Assembly (NCBI GenBank): GCA_900471605.1
Contig: UCEY01000035.1
Coordinates: 41,271 to 105,270, forward strand
Direction: 5' to 3'
Length of the DNA: 64,000 nucleotides
Origin: Hyphomicrobiales bacterium
GTDB taxonomy: Bacteria; Pseudomonadota; Alphaproteobacteria; Rhizobiales; Rhizobiaceae
Within the stretch, counting starts at the first letter, position 1. Each line of letters starts with the position of its first letter. The notes beneath the pieces are model-generated. The model was not told where the DNA came from, searched no databases, and saw only the letters and a list, made by a program, of their open reading frames with translations. Both the position numbers and the translations under genes were made by a program. Below are positions 26,075 to 35,710 of the stretch, in pieces.

Positions 26075-27004
26075 GTGAAGATGTTCGTTACCCGGATCGC
26101 TCTTGCGCTCCTGCACTTCCAGCAATGGCTGGTGGCGCAGAGCGCATTCGGTCTCCTCAATTTCCTCAAGATCTTTCCGGCGGATCCGGGCATCCGGTTC
26201 GCCGACCGGATGGCGCGCCGCATCGGGCCGAAGCTCGGCCGCCACAAGCTGATGCTGGTCAATCTGCGCAACGCCTATCCGGAAAAGACCGATGAGGAGC
26301 TGCAGGAGATCGCCGTCGCGAGCTGGGGCCATATGGGCAGGCTCGCCGCCGAATACGTCTTCCTCGACAGATTGTTCGATTTCGATCCGGAGCAGGACAA
26401 GCCGGGCAGGGTGGAAGTTTCCGGCATTCCGATTTTCGCCGACCTGCGCGACAATCCGCGGCCGTTCATCGTCTTTACCGCCCATACGGGCAATTTCGAA
26501 CTGCTGCCGGTCGCCGGCAATGCGTTCGGCCTCGAAGTGACGGTTCTGTTCCGGCCGCCGAACAACCCCTATATCGCCGACAAGGTCTTCGCCTTCCGCA
26601 GCGCGCGCATGGGCCAGCTCGTGCCCTCGCATGCCGGTTCGTCCTTCGCGCTGGCGCGCAAGCTCGAAACCGGCGGCGGTGTCGGCGTTCTGGTGGACCA
26701 GAAATTCCGGAAAGGCCTCAAGACCACCTTCTTCGGCAGGCCGGTGCAGACCAGCCCGCTGCTCGCGAAGCTGGTACGGCAGTTCGATGCGGAAGTTTAT
26801 CCGGCCCGCTGCATCCGCCTGCCCGGCAATCGTTTCCGGCTCGAGATCGAGCCGAAGATCGAATTGCCGCGCGACGCGACCGGCAAGCTCGACCTCCAGG
26901 CCACCGGACAGATCCTCAACGACAAGGTGGAAAGCTGGGTGCGGGAATATCCCGAACAATGGCTCTGGTACCACGATCGGTGGCATATCAAACGGTATCT
27001 TTAA
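26075..27004 (+). CDS. lpxXL: Lipid A very-long-chain acyltransferase LpxXL
   Basis: The 309-residue protein is of the LpxL/HtrB family, with the catalytic HX4E motif in HTGNFE and a hydrophobic N-terminus that anchors it in the inner membrane. In rhizobia the enzyme at this position transfers 27-hydroxyoctacosanoate from AcpXL to lipid A. The GTG start at 26075 keeps the membrane segment (ALALLHFQQWLVAQSAF). It is the last gene of the acpXL cluster, which is complete here. Confidence 0.92.
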   Translation: MKMFVTRIALALLHFQQWLVAQSAFGLLNFLKIFPADPGIRFADRMARRIGPKLGRHKLMLVNLRNAYPEKTDEELQEIAVASWGHMGRLAAEYVFLDRLFDFDPEQDKPGRVEVSGIPIFADLRDNPRPFIVFTAHTGNFELLPVAGNAFGLEVTVLFRPPNNPYIADKVFAFRSARMGQLVPSHAGSSFALARKLETGGGVGVLVDQKFRKGLKTTFFGRPVQTSPLLAKLVRQFDAEVYPARCIRLPGNRFRLEIEPKIELPRDATGKLDLQATGQILNDKVESWVREYPEQWLWYHDRWHIKRYL

Positions 27005-27187
27005 TCGGACAACCTATCACATTATGCCGCAGCCGAGGATTGTATAACTGGACTTTCTCCGTTAAGTCACCGGCGACAAATTGGGTCCGTTTCTGAGAGA
27101 TAAATTAATCTGATTCGCATTGAATACTGGGAGCGTCGGTCCTCGGGAACGGATCGGCGACAATCTCCGGACGAGGGGGAGGCAGTT

Positions 27188-27901
27188 TTGGAAGCGTTGA
27201 TCGATCTGTTCTGGTCAAAATATGCCGATCTTCGGCAGGCGGTGGAGCGTAACGACACGTCTGCCACCACCGCGCTCGATCGCGAACTCGATCCGCTTCT
27301 GCTTGCCATCTTTTCGAGCCAGAGCAAGGATTCCGCCAGCATCCAGGCGCAGTTCCGCTTCGCGCTCGATCTCCTGAACGAAGAGGCAGACGACCGCGGC
27401 TGCGTTCGTCGCAACGGACATTTGCTGCAGATGCTTGTCGAACGCTACGTCGTTCCGGAAACCGGTCTGTCGGCCAATCGCCGGCCGGAGCCGGAATCGC
27501 CCGAACATGCCGTGATCGCCGATGCGACGGCCGACGGCTTTCTCGACGATGCGCTGCTCAACCGCATTTCCGACCGTATCGTTGTGATCGCCCCCGGCTA
27601 TCGGATCTTCTATTCCAACGAAACCAATGCGCGTCGTCTCGACCTGAGCCGCGAGGAATTGATCGGCCGGCATTTCGCGGAATTCGTCGGTCTCCACCGT
27701 TTCAAGAACGAATTCAAGCCGAGCCTCGACCGTTGTTTCGCGGGCGAGAGCATTTCGCTCACCTATGCGGATCAGATCGACGGGCAGACGGTGGTGATCC
27801 GCTGCCGCATGTCGCCCTGCGTTTCCGGCTCGTCGCAGTTGATCGGCGCGCTCCTGGTGATGCAGGAAACCGCCGACCGCCGCCGTCGCCCGGCCGCCTG
27901 A
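27188..27901 (+). CDS. PAS-domain protein without visible output domain
   Basis: The 237-residue protein has a helical N-terminal half (about residues 1-95) and a PAS domain in the second half (LLNRISDRIVVIAPGYRIFY, then LIGRHFAEFVGLHRF). No kinase, GGDEF or DNA-binding domain follows. The TTG start is supported by GGGGGAGG ending 6 bases before it. The ligand is unknown. It is followed, tail to tail, by a VOC gene on the other strand. Confidence 0.72.
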   Translation: MEALIDLFWSKYADLRQAVERNDTSATTALDRELDPLLLAIFSSQSKDSASIQAQFRFALDLLNEEADDRGCVRRNGHLLQMLVERYVVPETGLSANRRPEPESPEHAVIADATADGFLDDALLNRISDRIVVIAPGYRIFYSNETNARRLDLSREELIGRHFAEFVGLHRFKNEFKPSLDRCFAGESISLTYADQIDGQTVVIRCRMSPCVSGSSQLIGALLVMQETADRRRRPAA

Positions 27902-27904
27902 TTC

Positions 27905-28261
27905 TCAGCTGTCCGACCAGACGGCGAGTTCGTAACCCTGCCGATCGGCAAAGTGGAAGCGTCGCCCGCCGGGGAACGAGAAGATCGGCTTGACGATCCT
28001 GCCGCCGGCGTTCTCGACCCGCGCAAGCGCATCATCCAGATCGTCCGCGAAGAGAATGACGAGCGGACCGCCCTTGGCTGTTACATCCGTCGACCTCGCA
28101 AAGCCGCCCGTCAGCCTTCCGTCCTGGAATTCGCAGTAATCCGGTCCATAGTCCGTGAAGGTCCAACCGAAGGCCGAGCCGTAAAACGCCTTGGCGTCTT
28201 CGATCTTCTCCACGTTGAATTCGATATAGTCGATCTTGCGATCGGCTCCCCTGGTGCCCAT
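27905..28261 (-). CDS. VOC-family (glyoxalase/dioxygenase fold) protein
   Basis: The 118-residue protein is a VOC-fold protein with IDYIEFNVEKIEDAKAFYGS at the start and FHFADRQGYELAVW at the end. Its metal-ligand positions are not clear by eye. Such proteins include glyoxalases and antibiotic-binding proteins. It is the last of a three-gene reverse unit (AraC regulator, SRPBCC protein, VOC protein). Confidence 0.8.
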   Translation of the reverse strand: MGTRGADRKIDYIEFNVEKIEDAKAFYGSAFGWTFTDYGPDYCEFQDGRLTGGFARSTDVTAKGGPLVILFADDLDDALARVENAGGRIVKPIFSFPGGRRFHFADRQGYELAVWSDS

Positions 28262-28270
28262 CGGCCCCTC

Positions 28271-28681
28271 CTATTTCTTTTCTTCCAGCAGGTTTTTCAG
28301 TGCCTTGAGATCCTTGCGCACATGAGCGGCATCCGCTTCAAAGACCGCGTCGTCAAGGTCGGGGCGCTGGAAAAGCGTGAACATGACTTCGGCCCCGTTG
28401 CCGTTCGGCACGACACGCAGCGGATTGTCGACGACAAGCCCGTTTTCCATCGTCACCGTGTGGTCGAGGATGCCGAACGGATTGTCAGGCGTGAAACGCA
28501 CGCGCACCAGGCCGACCGGCCCGCCGTCGCCGATCCAGTCGTCGCCATCGCGGGTCAGCCCGGCGGCAAGGCCGGATGCCCAGAACGGCATGTTTTCCGG
28601 ACGGCTCGCGAAGGCGTAAACATGCCGCCAGGGCCTTTCGATGCCGATATGGATGATGCGGGCGGGCAGGGTGGTCATCAT
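28271..28681 (-). CDS. SRPBCC-fold (polyketide cyclase-like) protein
   Basis: The 136-residue protein has a START/SRPBCC-like pattern: a first strand (ARIIHIGIERPWRHVYAFAS), a central hairpin, and a long C-terminal helix (EADAAHVRKDLKALKNLLEE). The fold binds hydrophobic ligands; the ligand is unknown. A start at Met2 (28678) is equally possible. It lies 9 bases upstream of the VOC gene on the same strand, so the two are co-expressed. Confidence 0.78.
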   Translation of the reverse strand: MMTTLPARIIHIGIERPWRHVYAFASRPENMPFWASGLAAGLTRDGDDWIGDGGPVGLVRVRFTPDNPFGILDHTVTMENGLVVDNPLRVVPNGNGAEVMFTLFQRPDLDDAVFEADAAHVRKDLKALKNLLEEKK

Positions 28682-28745
28682 GGCCTCCTCGATTTTCCGT
28701 TGGTCTATCCGAAGAGAAGCGGCGGTTCTTGAACAAAACGGACAA

Positions 28746-29534
28746 TCAGCCGCAAAGCTGCCTGCGGATCTCGCCTGGCGTCAAAGTCGTCAATTCCTTC
28801 ACGTCGCGCGTCATATGCGCCTGATCGGCATAACCGGCCTGAAGCGCGACAATCGCAAGGTCTCCCGATGCGGGCTGGCGCATCAGCTGAAGAAGGCCCT
28901 GCAGGCGAAGGATACGCTCGAGCGTCTTCGGGCCATAGCCAAAATGATCACGGCTGTGCCGGCGCAGCGTTCGTTCGCCGAAGGTTTTTCGCGCGGACCG
29001 TTCCGGAGAAGCGCCGGCGAGAGGATCGAAAAGCAGCGAGTCGAAAAGCGTGCCCATGTCGCTCTGCGGGTCAGCGGCCGCCGAGGCCTCGTTTTCGGCC
29101 CATATCCGCAAGACCGCCTGCCTGGCGATCGGGCACGTCTCTTGGGCAAGCCGTTCCTCGATCGTGCGGACGTCCTGTCGCAAATCCCCGAGCGGCACGG
29201 CCTGCCCGACCAGATCGCTCAAGGGGACATCGAGCCAGCGCAAGGCTGCACCCGGCCTGAAACGCAGGCCAAGAACGGTTTCTCCGGCGGGGAGGGCCGG
29301 AAAGGCGGCTGTGCGGTCGGGGCCGATCACCATCAGTCGGCTGCCAGCCCAGATCAGGTCGGAGCAGCCGTCCGGCACGACCGCGACCGGCCCTTCGAAC
29401 TCCTGTGGCAGCCGATGCGACCAGACCCTGCAAAACAGCTTTGCCAGCGGCCCGGTCGCCGGCCGCTCCCGGTAGGCGCCGGCACGCATGGCCAGAAGGG
29501 GCCTGGCCGTCCTCGTATCCATGGTCTCTTTCAT
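28746..29534 (-). CDS. AraC-family regulator
   Basis: This protein of about 262 residues has an N-terminal region resembling the DUF6597-type sensor (GPVAVVPDGCSDLIWAG) and a C-terminal AraC DNA-binding domain (about residues 165-260; GYGPKTLERILRLQGLLQL, then AGYADQAHMTRDVKEL). It precedes the SRPBCC and VOC genes by 64 bases and may control them. The start at 29534 is preferred over 29567 because GGGGA lies just upstream. Confidence 0.83.
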   Translation of the reverse strand: MKETMDTRTARPLLAMRAGAYRERPATGPLAKLFCRVWSHRLPQEFEGPVAVVPDGCSDLIWAGSRLMVIGPDRTAAFPALPAGETVLGLRFRPGAALRWLDVPLSDLVGQAVPLGDLRQDVRTIEERLAQETCPIARQAVLRIWAENEASAAADPQSDMGTLFDSLLFDPLAGASPERSARKTFGERTLRRHSRDHFGYGPKTLERILRLQGLLQLMRQPASGDLAIVALQAGYADQAHMTRDVKELTTLTPGEIRRQLCG

Positions 29535-29719
29535 GTCCCCGTTTTCGCATCGGAACAGGGCGTTCACAAGGCGCGCGCACCAACGTCAGGCGGGGCTTTC
29601 CGCTCGCGGCGAACACGGTCTCGTGTCATGGAAATTTAATCGTTTAGCGTCGCCATCGCCTTGCCGTTCGCCTATATGAATGCGACAACACCCTCGAATC
29701 TCAATATGGAGGCACATCC

Positions 29720-31153
29720 GTGGAACAGGCAGAAATCGGCCTTATCGGGCTCGGCGTCATGGGCTCTAACCTCTCCCTCAACATCGCCGAAAAAGGCAAC
29801 AAGATCGCCGTTTTCAACCGGTCTCCGGAAGCGACCCGCAAGTTCTACGCTGAAGCCGGCGAACTGCAGGGCCAGCTTATCCCCTGCGAGACGCTGGAAG
29901 AATTCGTCGCCTCCATCCGCCCGCCGCGGCCGATCATCATCATGATCAAGGCCGGCGATCCGGTCGACCAGCAGATGGAACTGCTGAAGCCCTATCTTTC
30001 TGCCGGCGACATCATGATCGATGCCGGCAACGCGAATTTCCGCGACACGATGCGCCGTTTCGACAATCTGAAGGACAGCGGCCTGACCTTCATCGGCATG
30101 GGCGTGTCCGGCGGTGAGGAAGGTGCCCGCCATGGTCCGTCGATCATGGTCGGCGGCACCGAGGACAGCTGGAAGCGCGTCGAAAAGGTGCTGACCTCGA
30201 TCTCCGCCAAGTTCAATAACGAGCCCTGCGTTGCCTGGCTCGGCGAAAACGGCGCGGGTCATTTCGTCAAGACCATCCACAACGGCATCGAATATGCCGA
30301 CATGCAGATGATCGCCGAAATCTACGGCATCCTGCGCGACGGCCTCGGCATGAGCGCGTCTGAAATCGGTGACGTGTTCGGCAAGTGGAACGAGGGTCGC
30401 CTCAATTCCTACCTGATCGAGATCAGCCAGACGGTTCTGAAAGCCGCCGATCCGATCACCGGCAAGCCGATGGTCGATCTGATCGTCGATTCCGCCGGCC
30501 AGAAGGGCACCGGCAAATGGTCGGTCATCGAAGCCCAGAACATGGGCGTTGCCGCGACCGCCATCGAAGCCGCCGTCGCCGGCCGCATCCTGTCGTCCCA
30601 GAGAACCGAACGGCTGGCCGCCGAAAAGATCTTCGGCCTGCCCAAGGTCGCCGACGCCCCGAAGGACAAGGCTGCCTTCATCGCCGATCTCGAAAGCGCG
30701 CTGCTGGCCGCCAAGATCGGCGCCTATGCGCAGGGCTTTGCGATCATGTCGGCCGCGTCTGCGGAATATGGCTGGAACCTGCCGATGCCGACCATCGCCA
30801 AGATCTGGCGCGCCGGCTGCATCATCCGCTCGGCCTTCCTCGACGAGATCACCTCGGCCTTCACCAAGGATCCGCATGTGGCCAACCTGATCGTGACGCC
30901 GGCCTTCGCGCAGATGGTCAAGGATACCGACGCTCCGCTGCGCCGCGTCGTTTCCTATGCCGCACTTTCCGGCCTGCCGGTTCCGGCGCTCGCCTCGGCG
31001 CTTTCCTATTTCGACGCCTATCGCCGCGGTCGCGGCACGGCGAACCTCATCCAGGCACAGCGCGACTTCTTCGGCGCCCACGGTTTCGACCGCCTCGACG
31101 GCGTCGACAAGCACCACGGTCCGTGGGGCAGCGGGCTTAGCGAATTTGCCTGA
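29720..31153 (+). CDS. gnd: 6-Phosphogluconate dehydrogenase (decarboxylating)
   Basis: The 477-residue protein is a complete 6PGDH: NADP-binding turn IGLGVMGSNLSLNIAEKG, the GVSGGEEGARHGPSIM substrate loop, and the catalytic Lys region GAGHFVKTIHNGIEYADMQ. It converts 6-phosphogluconate to ribulose-5-phosphate in the pentose phosphate pathway. The start is GTG at 29720 with GGAGG 6-7 bases upstream. Its stop overlaps the proposed start of the MBL-fold gene. Confidence 0.95.
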   Translation: MEQAEIGLIGLGVMGSNLSLNIAEKGNKIAVFNRSPEATRKFYAEAGELQGQLIPCETLEEFVASIRPPRPIIIMIKAGDPVDQQMELLKPYLSAGDIMIDAGNANFRDTMRRFDNLKDSGLTFIGMGVSGGEEGARHGPSIMVGGTEDSWKRVEKVLTSISAKFNNEPCVAWLGENGAGHFVKTIHNGIEYADMQMIAEIYGILRDGLGMSASEIGDVFGKWNEGRLNSYLIEISQTVLKAADPITGKPMVDLIVDSAGQKGTGKWSVIEAQNMGVAATAIEAAVAGRILSSQRTERLAAEKIFGLPKVADAPKDKAAFIADLESALLAAKIGAYAQGFAIMSAASAEYGWNLPMPTIAKIWRAGCIIRSAFLDEITSAFTKDPHVANLIVTPAFAQMVKDTDAPLRRVVSYAALSGLPVPALASALSYFDAYRRGRGTANLIQAQRDFFGAHGFDRLDGVDKHHGPWGSGLSEFA

Positions 31154-31997
31154 TCGGCTCGTCCTTCTCGGAACCAAGGGCGGCCCGGCCATTCGGCCGG
31201 GCGGCCCGTCGCCGACGTCCACGCTACTCGATCTCGGCGGGCGTCGCATCGTCGTCGACTGCGGTCTCGGGGTCTCGCGCGGACTTGTGGAAGCCGGCAT
31301 GCCGCTCCGCGAACTCGACCTCATCTTCATCACCCATCTGCATTCCGACCATGTGCTGGAACTCGGGCCGCTCATCCATACGGCCTGGACGACCGGTCTG
31401 GACCATCCTGTGACGGTCTACGGTCCCGGCGGCACCGGAGCCGTCTGGCAGGGATTTCTCGCCTCGCTGGCCTATGACATTGCGACCCGCATCGCCGACG
31501 AGGGGCGGCCGGATCTCGAAAGCCTGGTGACCATCCACGAATACGGTCCTGGCCTCGTTCTGGAAACGGAGGGGCTGAGCGCGACGGCGCTGCGTGTCGA
31601 TCACCCGCCGGTGACCGACTGTTTCGCGCTGAAATTTGAAAGCGGGAACCGGGCGGTCGTGTTTTCCTCCGACACGGCCTATTTTCCGCCCCTGGCGGAT
31701 TTCGCCTCGGGCGCCGACATCCTCGTCCATGAAGCGATGTTGCCTCAGGGTGTCGAAAGCATCGTATCGCGGACAGGAAATGGTGCACGGCTGAGGGAAC
31801 ACCTGATCGCGTCGCACACGTTCGCGGCCGATGCGGGGCGGATCACGACGGCCGCAGGCGTCCGGCGGCTTGCCCTCAACCATCTCATTCCCGCCGACGA
31901 TCCGGCCTTCGGCGAGAGCGATTGGCGCGCGGCGCTTGGCGAGACGTTTTCCGGCGATCTGATCGTCGGACGAGATGGGCTCGTCATCCCTCTCTGA
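31146..31997 (+). CDS. MBL-fold metallohydrolase
   Basis: This protein of about 283 residues has the metallo-beta-lactamase fold motif HLHSDH, an Asp in FSSDTAYF, and His in ALNHLIP, resembling the RNase Z/AtsA-like branch. The function is unknown. The start appears to be TTG at 31146, which overlaps the gnd stop (31151-31153) and suggests translational coupling; the reading frame is open much further upstream inside gnd, but that part is the shadow of gnd. Confidence 0.8.
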   Translation: MPDRLVLLGTKGGPAIRPGGPSPTSTLLDLGGRRIVVDCGLGVSRGLVEAGMPLRELDLIFITHLHSDHVLELGPLIHTAWTTGLDHPVTVYGPGGTGAVWQGFLASLAYDIATRIADEGRPDLESLVTIHEYGPGLVLETEGLSATALRVDHPPVTDCFALKFESGNRAVVFSSDTAYFPPLADFASGADILVHEAMLPQGVESIVSRTGNGARLREHLIASHTFAADAGRITTAAGVRRLALNHLIPADDPAFGESDWRAALGETFSGDLIVGRDGLVIPL

Positions 31998-32006
31998 GGG
32001 GAAGCC

Positions 32007-33059
32007 TCAGTCCTTCGGCGCCATCTTCGACCACGTGGGCTTTGCGACGCTCTGCAGCAGTTCCGGGCCGACGCCATCGATGCGCGCCATCAGGGCCTTG
32101 GCGAGCTCGCGCCCGGCCTGACGGATATCCTCGCTGACCGTATAGATCTCCGGGCGGATCCAGTTGAGGAAATCGGCCGACTGTTTCGATACCACGTCGA
32201 CGTCGTGCCCGAGTTTCCTGCCCGCCGCCTCCAGGCCGGCCACCAGCGCGATCGTCGCCGAACCGCTGATCGAGATGATGCCGTCCGGCGGTTCGACGGC
32301 GCGCATCATCCGTTCGGCATAGGTGCGGATTTCATCGAGCGGAGTTTCGCTGGTCACACGGCCCATCGGCACTTCGGTGGCGCCGAAATCGGCGAGCCCG
32401 CGTTCGAAGCCGATACGGCTGTGGACATAGAAGGAGAAACGGCTTCCCGGGGAGAGGAAGGCCAGTCGCCGCCGACCTTTTTCCACCAGCTTCTGGACGG
32501 CCTGATAGGCGTAGGCCTCGTTGTCGTAGTCGTGATAGGGGTGGACGATCCCCATGTCGGAGCGGCCGTGGGTGACGAAGGGGAGGTTTCGCTCCGTCAT
32601 CAACCTGACCCGCGCATCGTCCGGCTCTATGCGCGAAATGATCACCCCGTCGGCCGAGCCGGTGTCGAGGATATAGCGCACCGGCACCATCGGGTCCTTC
32701 TGGAAGGAATGCGGAGTCACCACGAGGTGATATTGCGTGCCGCCCAGAACTTCCGAAATACCGTGCACCATCTGGCTGGTGAAACCCATCAGCTCCTCGT
32801 CGATGCCGAGCACGAGGGCGATGACATTGGTCTTGCCGGTGCGCAGGCGCACGCCCGCACGGTTCGGCTGGTAGCCGAGCTGGTTGGCGACGAGGCGGAC
32901 GCGTTCCTTGGTATCGGCGCCGATATCCGGCGCATCCTTCAATGCGCGCGAAACCGTGGTGATGCCGAGGCCCGTCATATAGGCGATCGTTTTCAAGGTT
33001 GGACGCTCGCGGACCGCCGTCTGCGTTCCGCCCGTCTTTGATCTTCCGCTGTCGTCCAT
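32007..33059 (-). CDS. LacI-family regulator of the sugar locus
   Basis: The 350-residue protein has a LacI helix-turn-helix (LKTIAYMTGLGITTVSRAL, about residues 22-40), the hinge (LGYQPNRAGVRLRTGKTN) and a sugar-binding PBP1 domain. It is divergent from the ABC importer and hydrolase genes and is most likely their repressor. The inducer is presumably a sugar from the imported oligosaccharide. No phosphosugar-type change is obvious. Confidence 0.9.
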   Translation of the reverse strand: MDDSGRSKTGGTQTAVRERPTLKTIAYMTGLGITTVSRALKDAPDIGADTKERVRLVANQLGYQPNRAGVRLRTGKTNVIALVLGIDEELMGFTSQMVHGISEVLGGTQYHLVVTPHSFQKDPMVPVRYILDTGSADGVIISRIEPDDARVRLMTERNLPFVTHGRSDMGIVHPYHDYDNEAYAYQAVQKLVEKGRRRLAFLSPGSRFSFYVHSRIGFERGLADFGATEVPMGRVTSETPLDEIRTYAERMMRAVEPPDGIISISGSATIALVAGLEAAGRKLGHDVDVVSKQSADFLNWIRPEIYTVSEDIRQAGRELAKALMARIDGVGPELLQSVAKPTWSKMAPKD

Positions 33060-33472
33060 TGCTTGCCGTCGCTGCCCGAGTCAGATCGCCACTATAAAGG
33101 GCCGAAGCTTGCCCGGAAACGTCGCGACGCCTCCCTTATCCTCACTCCAAATCAATAACTGAAACGATACAGGTAAAAAGTCGAGTGGAATTTTGATCAA
33201 TTCCGAATTTCCATACTCCTGGGTTGCACAACGCATATGCGAAAAGGATTTGTGCGCACGCGAATGATTGGCGTCGTGATATCGGCCATTATCCCCGGAA
33301 TTCTGCGTCTTGTTCCGCGGATTTGGCCTGGCTGTGCCGTCGCCCAACTTCTGGAAATTCTTCTTTTGATTGTATTTTCTCGACTCCGGAATATTTTCTC
33401 GCAAAACGGGTTGCACGACAGAAGCGATTGGCCTACGTTTTTACGGCAACGTTTCAGTGAGGGAGGAGACTC
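33060..33472. promoter_or_regulatory. 413-base divergent promoter region between the LacI regulator and the ABC importer
   Basis: No gene is evident. The region is AT-richer than its surroundings and holds the palindromes TTGATCAA (33193-33200) and CGCATATGCG (33232-33241), either of which could serve as a LacI-type operator. GGAGGAG lies 6 bases before the ATG of the binding protein. No single operator can be assigned from sequence alone. Confidence 0.45.
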
Positions 33473-34708
33473 ATGAATATTCGTGCTATCGCGGCCGTAT
33501 TGGCTGCAACCGTGGCGCTGCCGCTTGGTGCGGCTCACGCCACCGATCTCGAAGTGACGCATTGGTGGACGTCGGGAGGCGAGGCCGCGGCCGTCGCAGA
33601 GCTCGCCAAGGCTTTCAACGCGACCGGAAACAAATGGGTCGACGGCGCAATCGCCGGTTCCGGCGGCACCGCCCGCCCGATCATGATCAGCCGTATCACC
33701 GGCGGCGATCCGATGGCGGCCACCCAGTTCAACCATGGCCGCCAGGCCGAGGAACTGGTTCAGGCCGGCCTGATGCGCGATTTCACCGACCTCGCCAAGA
33801 AGGAAGGCTGGGACAAGATCGTACGCCCCGCCGGCCTGCTGAAATCCTGCACTTTCGAGGGCAAGATCTACTGCGTGCCGCTCAACATCCACTCCTGGCA
33901 ATGGCTGTGGCTTTCCAACGACGCCTTCAAGAAGGCGGGCGTTGCGGTTCCGAAGAACTGGGACGAATATGTCGCAGCGGCTCCGGCGCTTGAAAAGGCC
34001 GGCATCGTACCGCTCGCGGTCGGCGGCCAGGCCTGGCAGTCGACCGGCCTGTTCAGCGTGCTGACGGTCGCGATCGGCGGCAAGGAGATCTACCAGAAGG
34101 TCTACGGCGACAAGGACGCGAAGGTCGCGGCCGGTCCGGAAATGGCCAAGGTGTTCAAGGCTGCCGACGACGCCCGCAAGATGTCGAAGGGCACCAATGT
34201 CCAGGACTGGAACCAGGCCACCAACATGGTGATTACCGGCAAGGCCGGTGGCCAGATCATGGGTGACTGGGCGCAGGGCGAATTCCAGCTGGCCGGCAAG
34301 AAGGCCGGTGTCGACTATACCTGCCTGCCGGGCCTCGGCGTCAACGAGGTCATCTCGACGGCTGGCGACGCCTTCTACTTCCCAGTCCTCAAGGATGCGG
34401 CAAAGACCAAGGCACAGGAAGCGCTCGCCTCGACGCTGCTCGACGCCAAGACCCAGGTCGCCTTCAACCTCAAGAAGGGCTCGCTGCCGGTGCGCGGCGA
34501 CGTCGATCTTGCGGCCGCCAACGACTGCATGAAGAAGGGTCTCGAAATCCTTGCCAAGGGCAATGTCGTCACCAGCACCGACCAGCTGATCACGCAGGAT
34601 ACCCAGAAGCAGCTGGAAGACCTGATGTCGCAGTTCTTCGCCAATACGTCGATCACGGCCGAGGAGGCCCAGAAGCGCTTCGTCGCGATTTTCTCCAAAG
34701 CCGGTTGA
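33473..34708 (+). CDS. Sugar ABC transporter substrate-binding protein
   Basis: The 411-residue protein has a Sec signal peptide (cleavage near AHA-TD, about residue 23) and a MalE-type (COG1653) binding fold with LEVTHWWTSGGEAAAVAELA at the N-terminus. It captures an oligosaccharide in the periplasm. Cys residues at SCTFEGKIYCVPLN are typical of the sub-branch. Linked beta-mannosidase and GH43 genes point to a manno- or mixed plant oligosaccharide, but the ligand is not proven. Confidence 0.92.
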   Translation: MNIRAIAAVLAATVALPLGAAHATDLEVTHWWTSGGEAAAVAELAKAFNATGNKWVDGAIAGSGGTARPIMISRITGGDPMAATQFNHGRQAEELVQAGLMRDFTDLAKKEGWDKIVRPAGLLKSCTFEGKIYCVPLNIHSWQWLWLSNDAFKKAGVAVPKNWDEYVAAAPALEKAGIVPLAVGGQAWQSTGLFSVLTVAIGGKEIYQKVYGDKDAKVAAGPEMAKVFKAADDARKMSKGTNVQDWNQATNMVITGKAGGQIMGDWAQGEFQLAGKKAGVDYTCLPGLGVNEVISTAGDAFYFPVLKDAAKTKAQEALASTLLDAKTQVAFNLKKGSLPVRGDVDLAAANDCMKKGLEILAKGNVVTSTDQLITQDTQKQLEDLMSQFFANTSITAEEAQKRFVAIFSKAG

Positions 34709-34807
34709 TCCGACCGACAGCGATCCAACAGCCGGCTCCGCGTCCGAAAGGGGCGGGGCCGGTGGTTGCTTGCTTCCGGCAGCCTTTGCCATCCAGAGGA
34801 GTTGACC

Positions 34808-35710
34808 ATGGCGGCGCACACTCAGCCCGGCCGACCCAACCAGTTGTTCCGCAATCTCAATTCGAAGATTGCCTCGATCCCGATGATGCTGACGGCCGTG
34901 GTGATCTTCCTCGGCGGCACGATCTGGACCGTCGTTTATTCCTTCACCAATTCCAAGCTCCTGCCGCGCCTGTCCTTCGTCGGCCTGGACCAGTATGAGC
35001 GGCTCTGGGATACGCCGCGCTGGATCGTCTCGATCCAGAATCTGGCGACCTACGGATGCTTCTCGCTGATTTTCAGCCTGACCATCGGCTTCCTCCTGGC
35101 GGCCTTGATGGACCAGAAGATCCGGTTCGAAAACACGTTCCGGACGATCTTCCTCTATCCGTTCGCGCTGTCCTTCATCGTCACCGGCCTTGTCTGGCAG
35201 TGGATCCTCAACCCGGAATTCGGGGTACAGTCGGTCATCCGCTCGCTCGGCTGGACGAGCTTCACGTTCGATCCGCTCTACAATTCCGATATCGTCATCT
35301 ACGGCATCCTGATCGCCGCGCTCTGGCAGGGGACGGGGCTTGTCATGTGCCTGATGCTCGCCGGGCTTCGCGGCATCGACGAGGACATCTGGAAGGCCGC
35401 GCGCGTCGATGGCATCCCGATGTGGAAGACCTATCTCTTCATCATCATCCCGATGATGCGGCCGGTCTTCGTCACCACGCTTGTCATCATCGCCAGCGGC
35501 ATCGTCAGGATCTACGACCTCGTCGTGGCGCAGACGAGCGGCGGCCCCGGCATCGCCTCCGACGTGCCCGCCAAATACGTCTACGACTACATGTTCTTCG
35601 CCCAGAACCTCGGCCAGGGCTTTGCGGCATCCACGATGATGCTGCTCGCTGTCGCCATCATCATCGTGCCCTGGGCCTATCTCGAATTCGGAGGACGCAA
35701 GCGTGGATAA
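34808..35710 (+). CDS. Sugar ABC transporter permease 1
   Basis: The 300-residue protein is an MalF-type permease with about six membrane segments and the EAA-loop motif KAARVDGIPMWKTYLFIIIP, which docks to the ATPase. The start at 34808 (MAAHTQPG) has AGAGGAG upstream. Its end overlaps the next gene by 8 bases, showing translational coupling. Confidence 0.92.
   Translation: MAAHTQPGRPNQLFRNLNSKIASIPMMLTAVVIFLGGTIWTVVYSFTNSKLLPRLSFVGLDQYERLWDTPRWIVSIQNLATYGCFSLIFSLTIGFLLAALMDQKIRFENTFRTIFLYPFALSFIVTGLVWQWILNPEFGVQSVIRSLGWTSFTFDPLYNSDIVIYGILIAALWQGTGLVMCLMLAGLRGIDEDIWKAARVDGIPMWKTYLFIIIPMMRPVFVTTLVIIASGIVRIYDLVVAQTSGGPGIASDVPAKYVYDYMFFAQNLGQGFAASTMMLLAVAIIIVPWAYLEFGGRKRG

Noticed and set aside
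33193..33241. LacI operators TTGATCAA and CGCATATGCG
   Set aside because: Short palindromes like these occur by chance in AT-richer promoters; neither can be assigned to the regulator without more copies.
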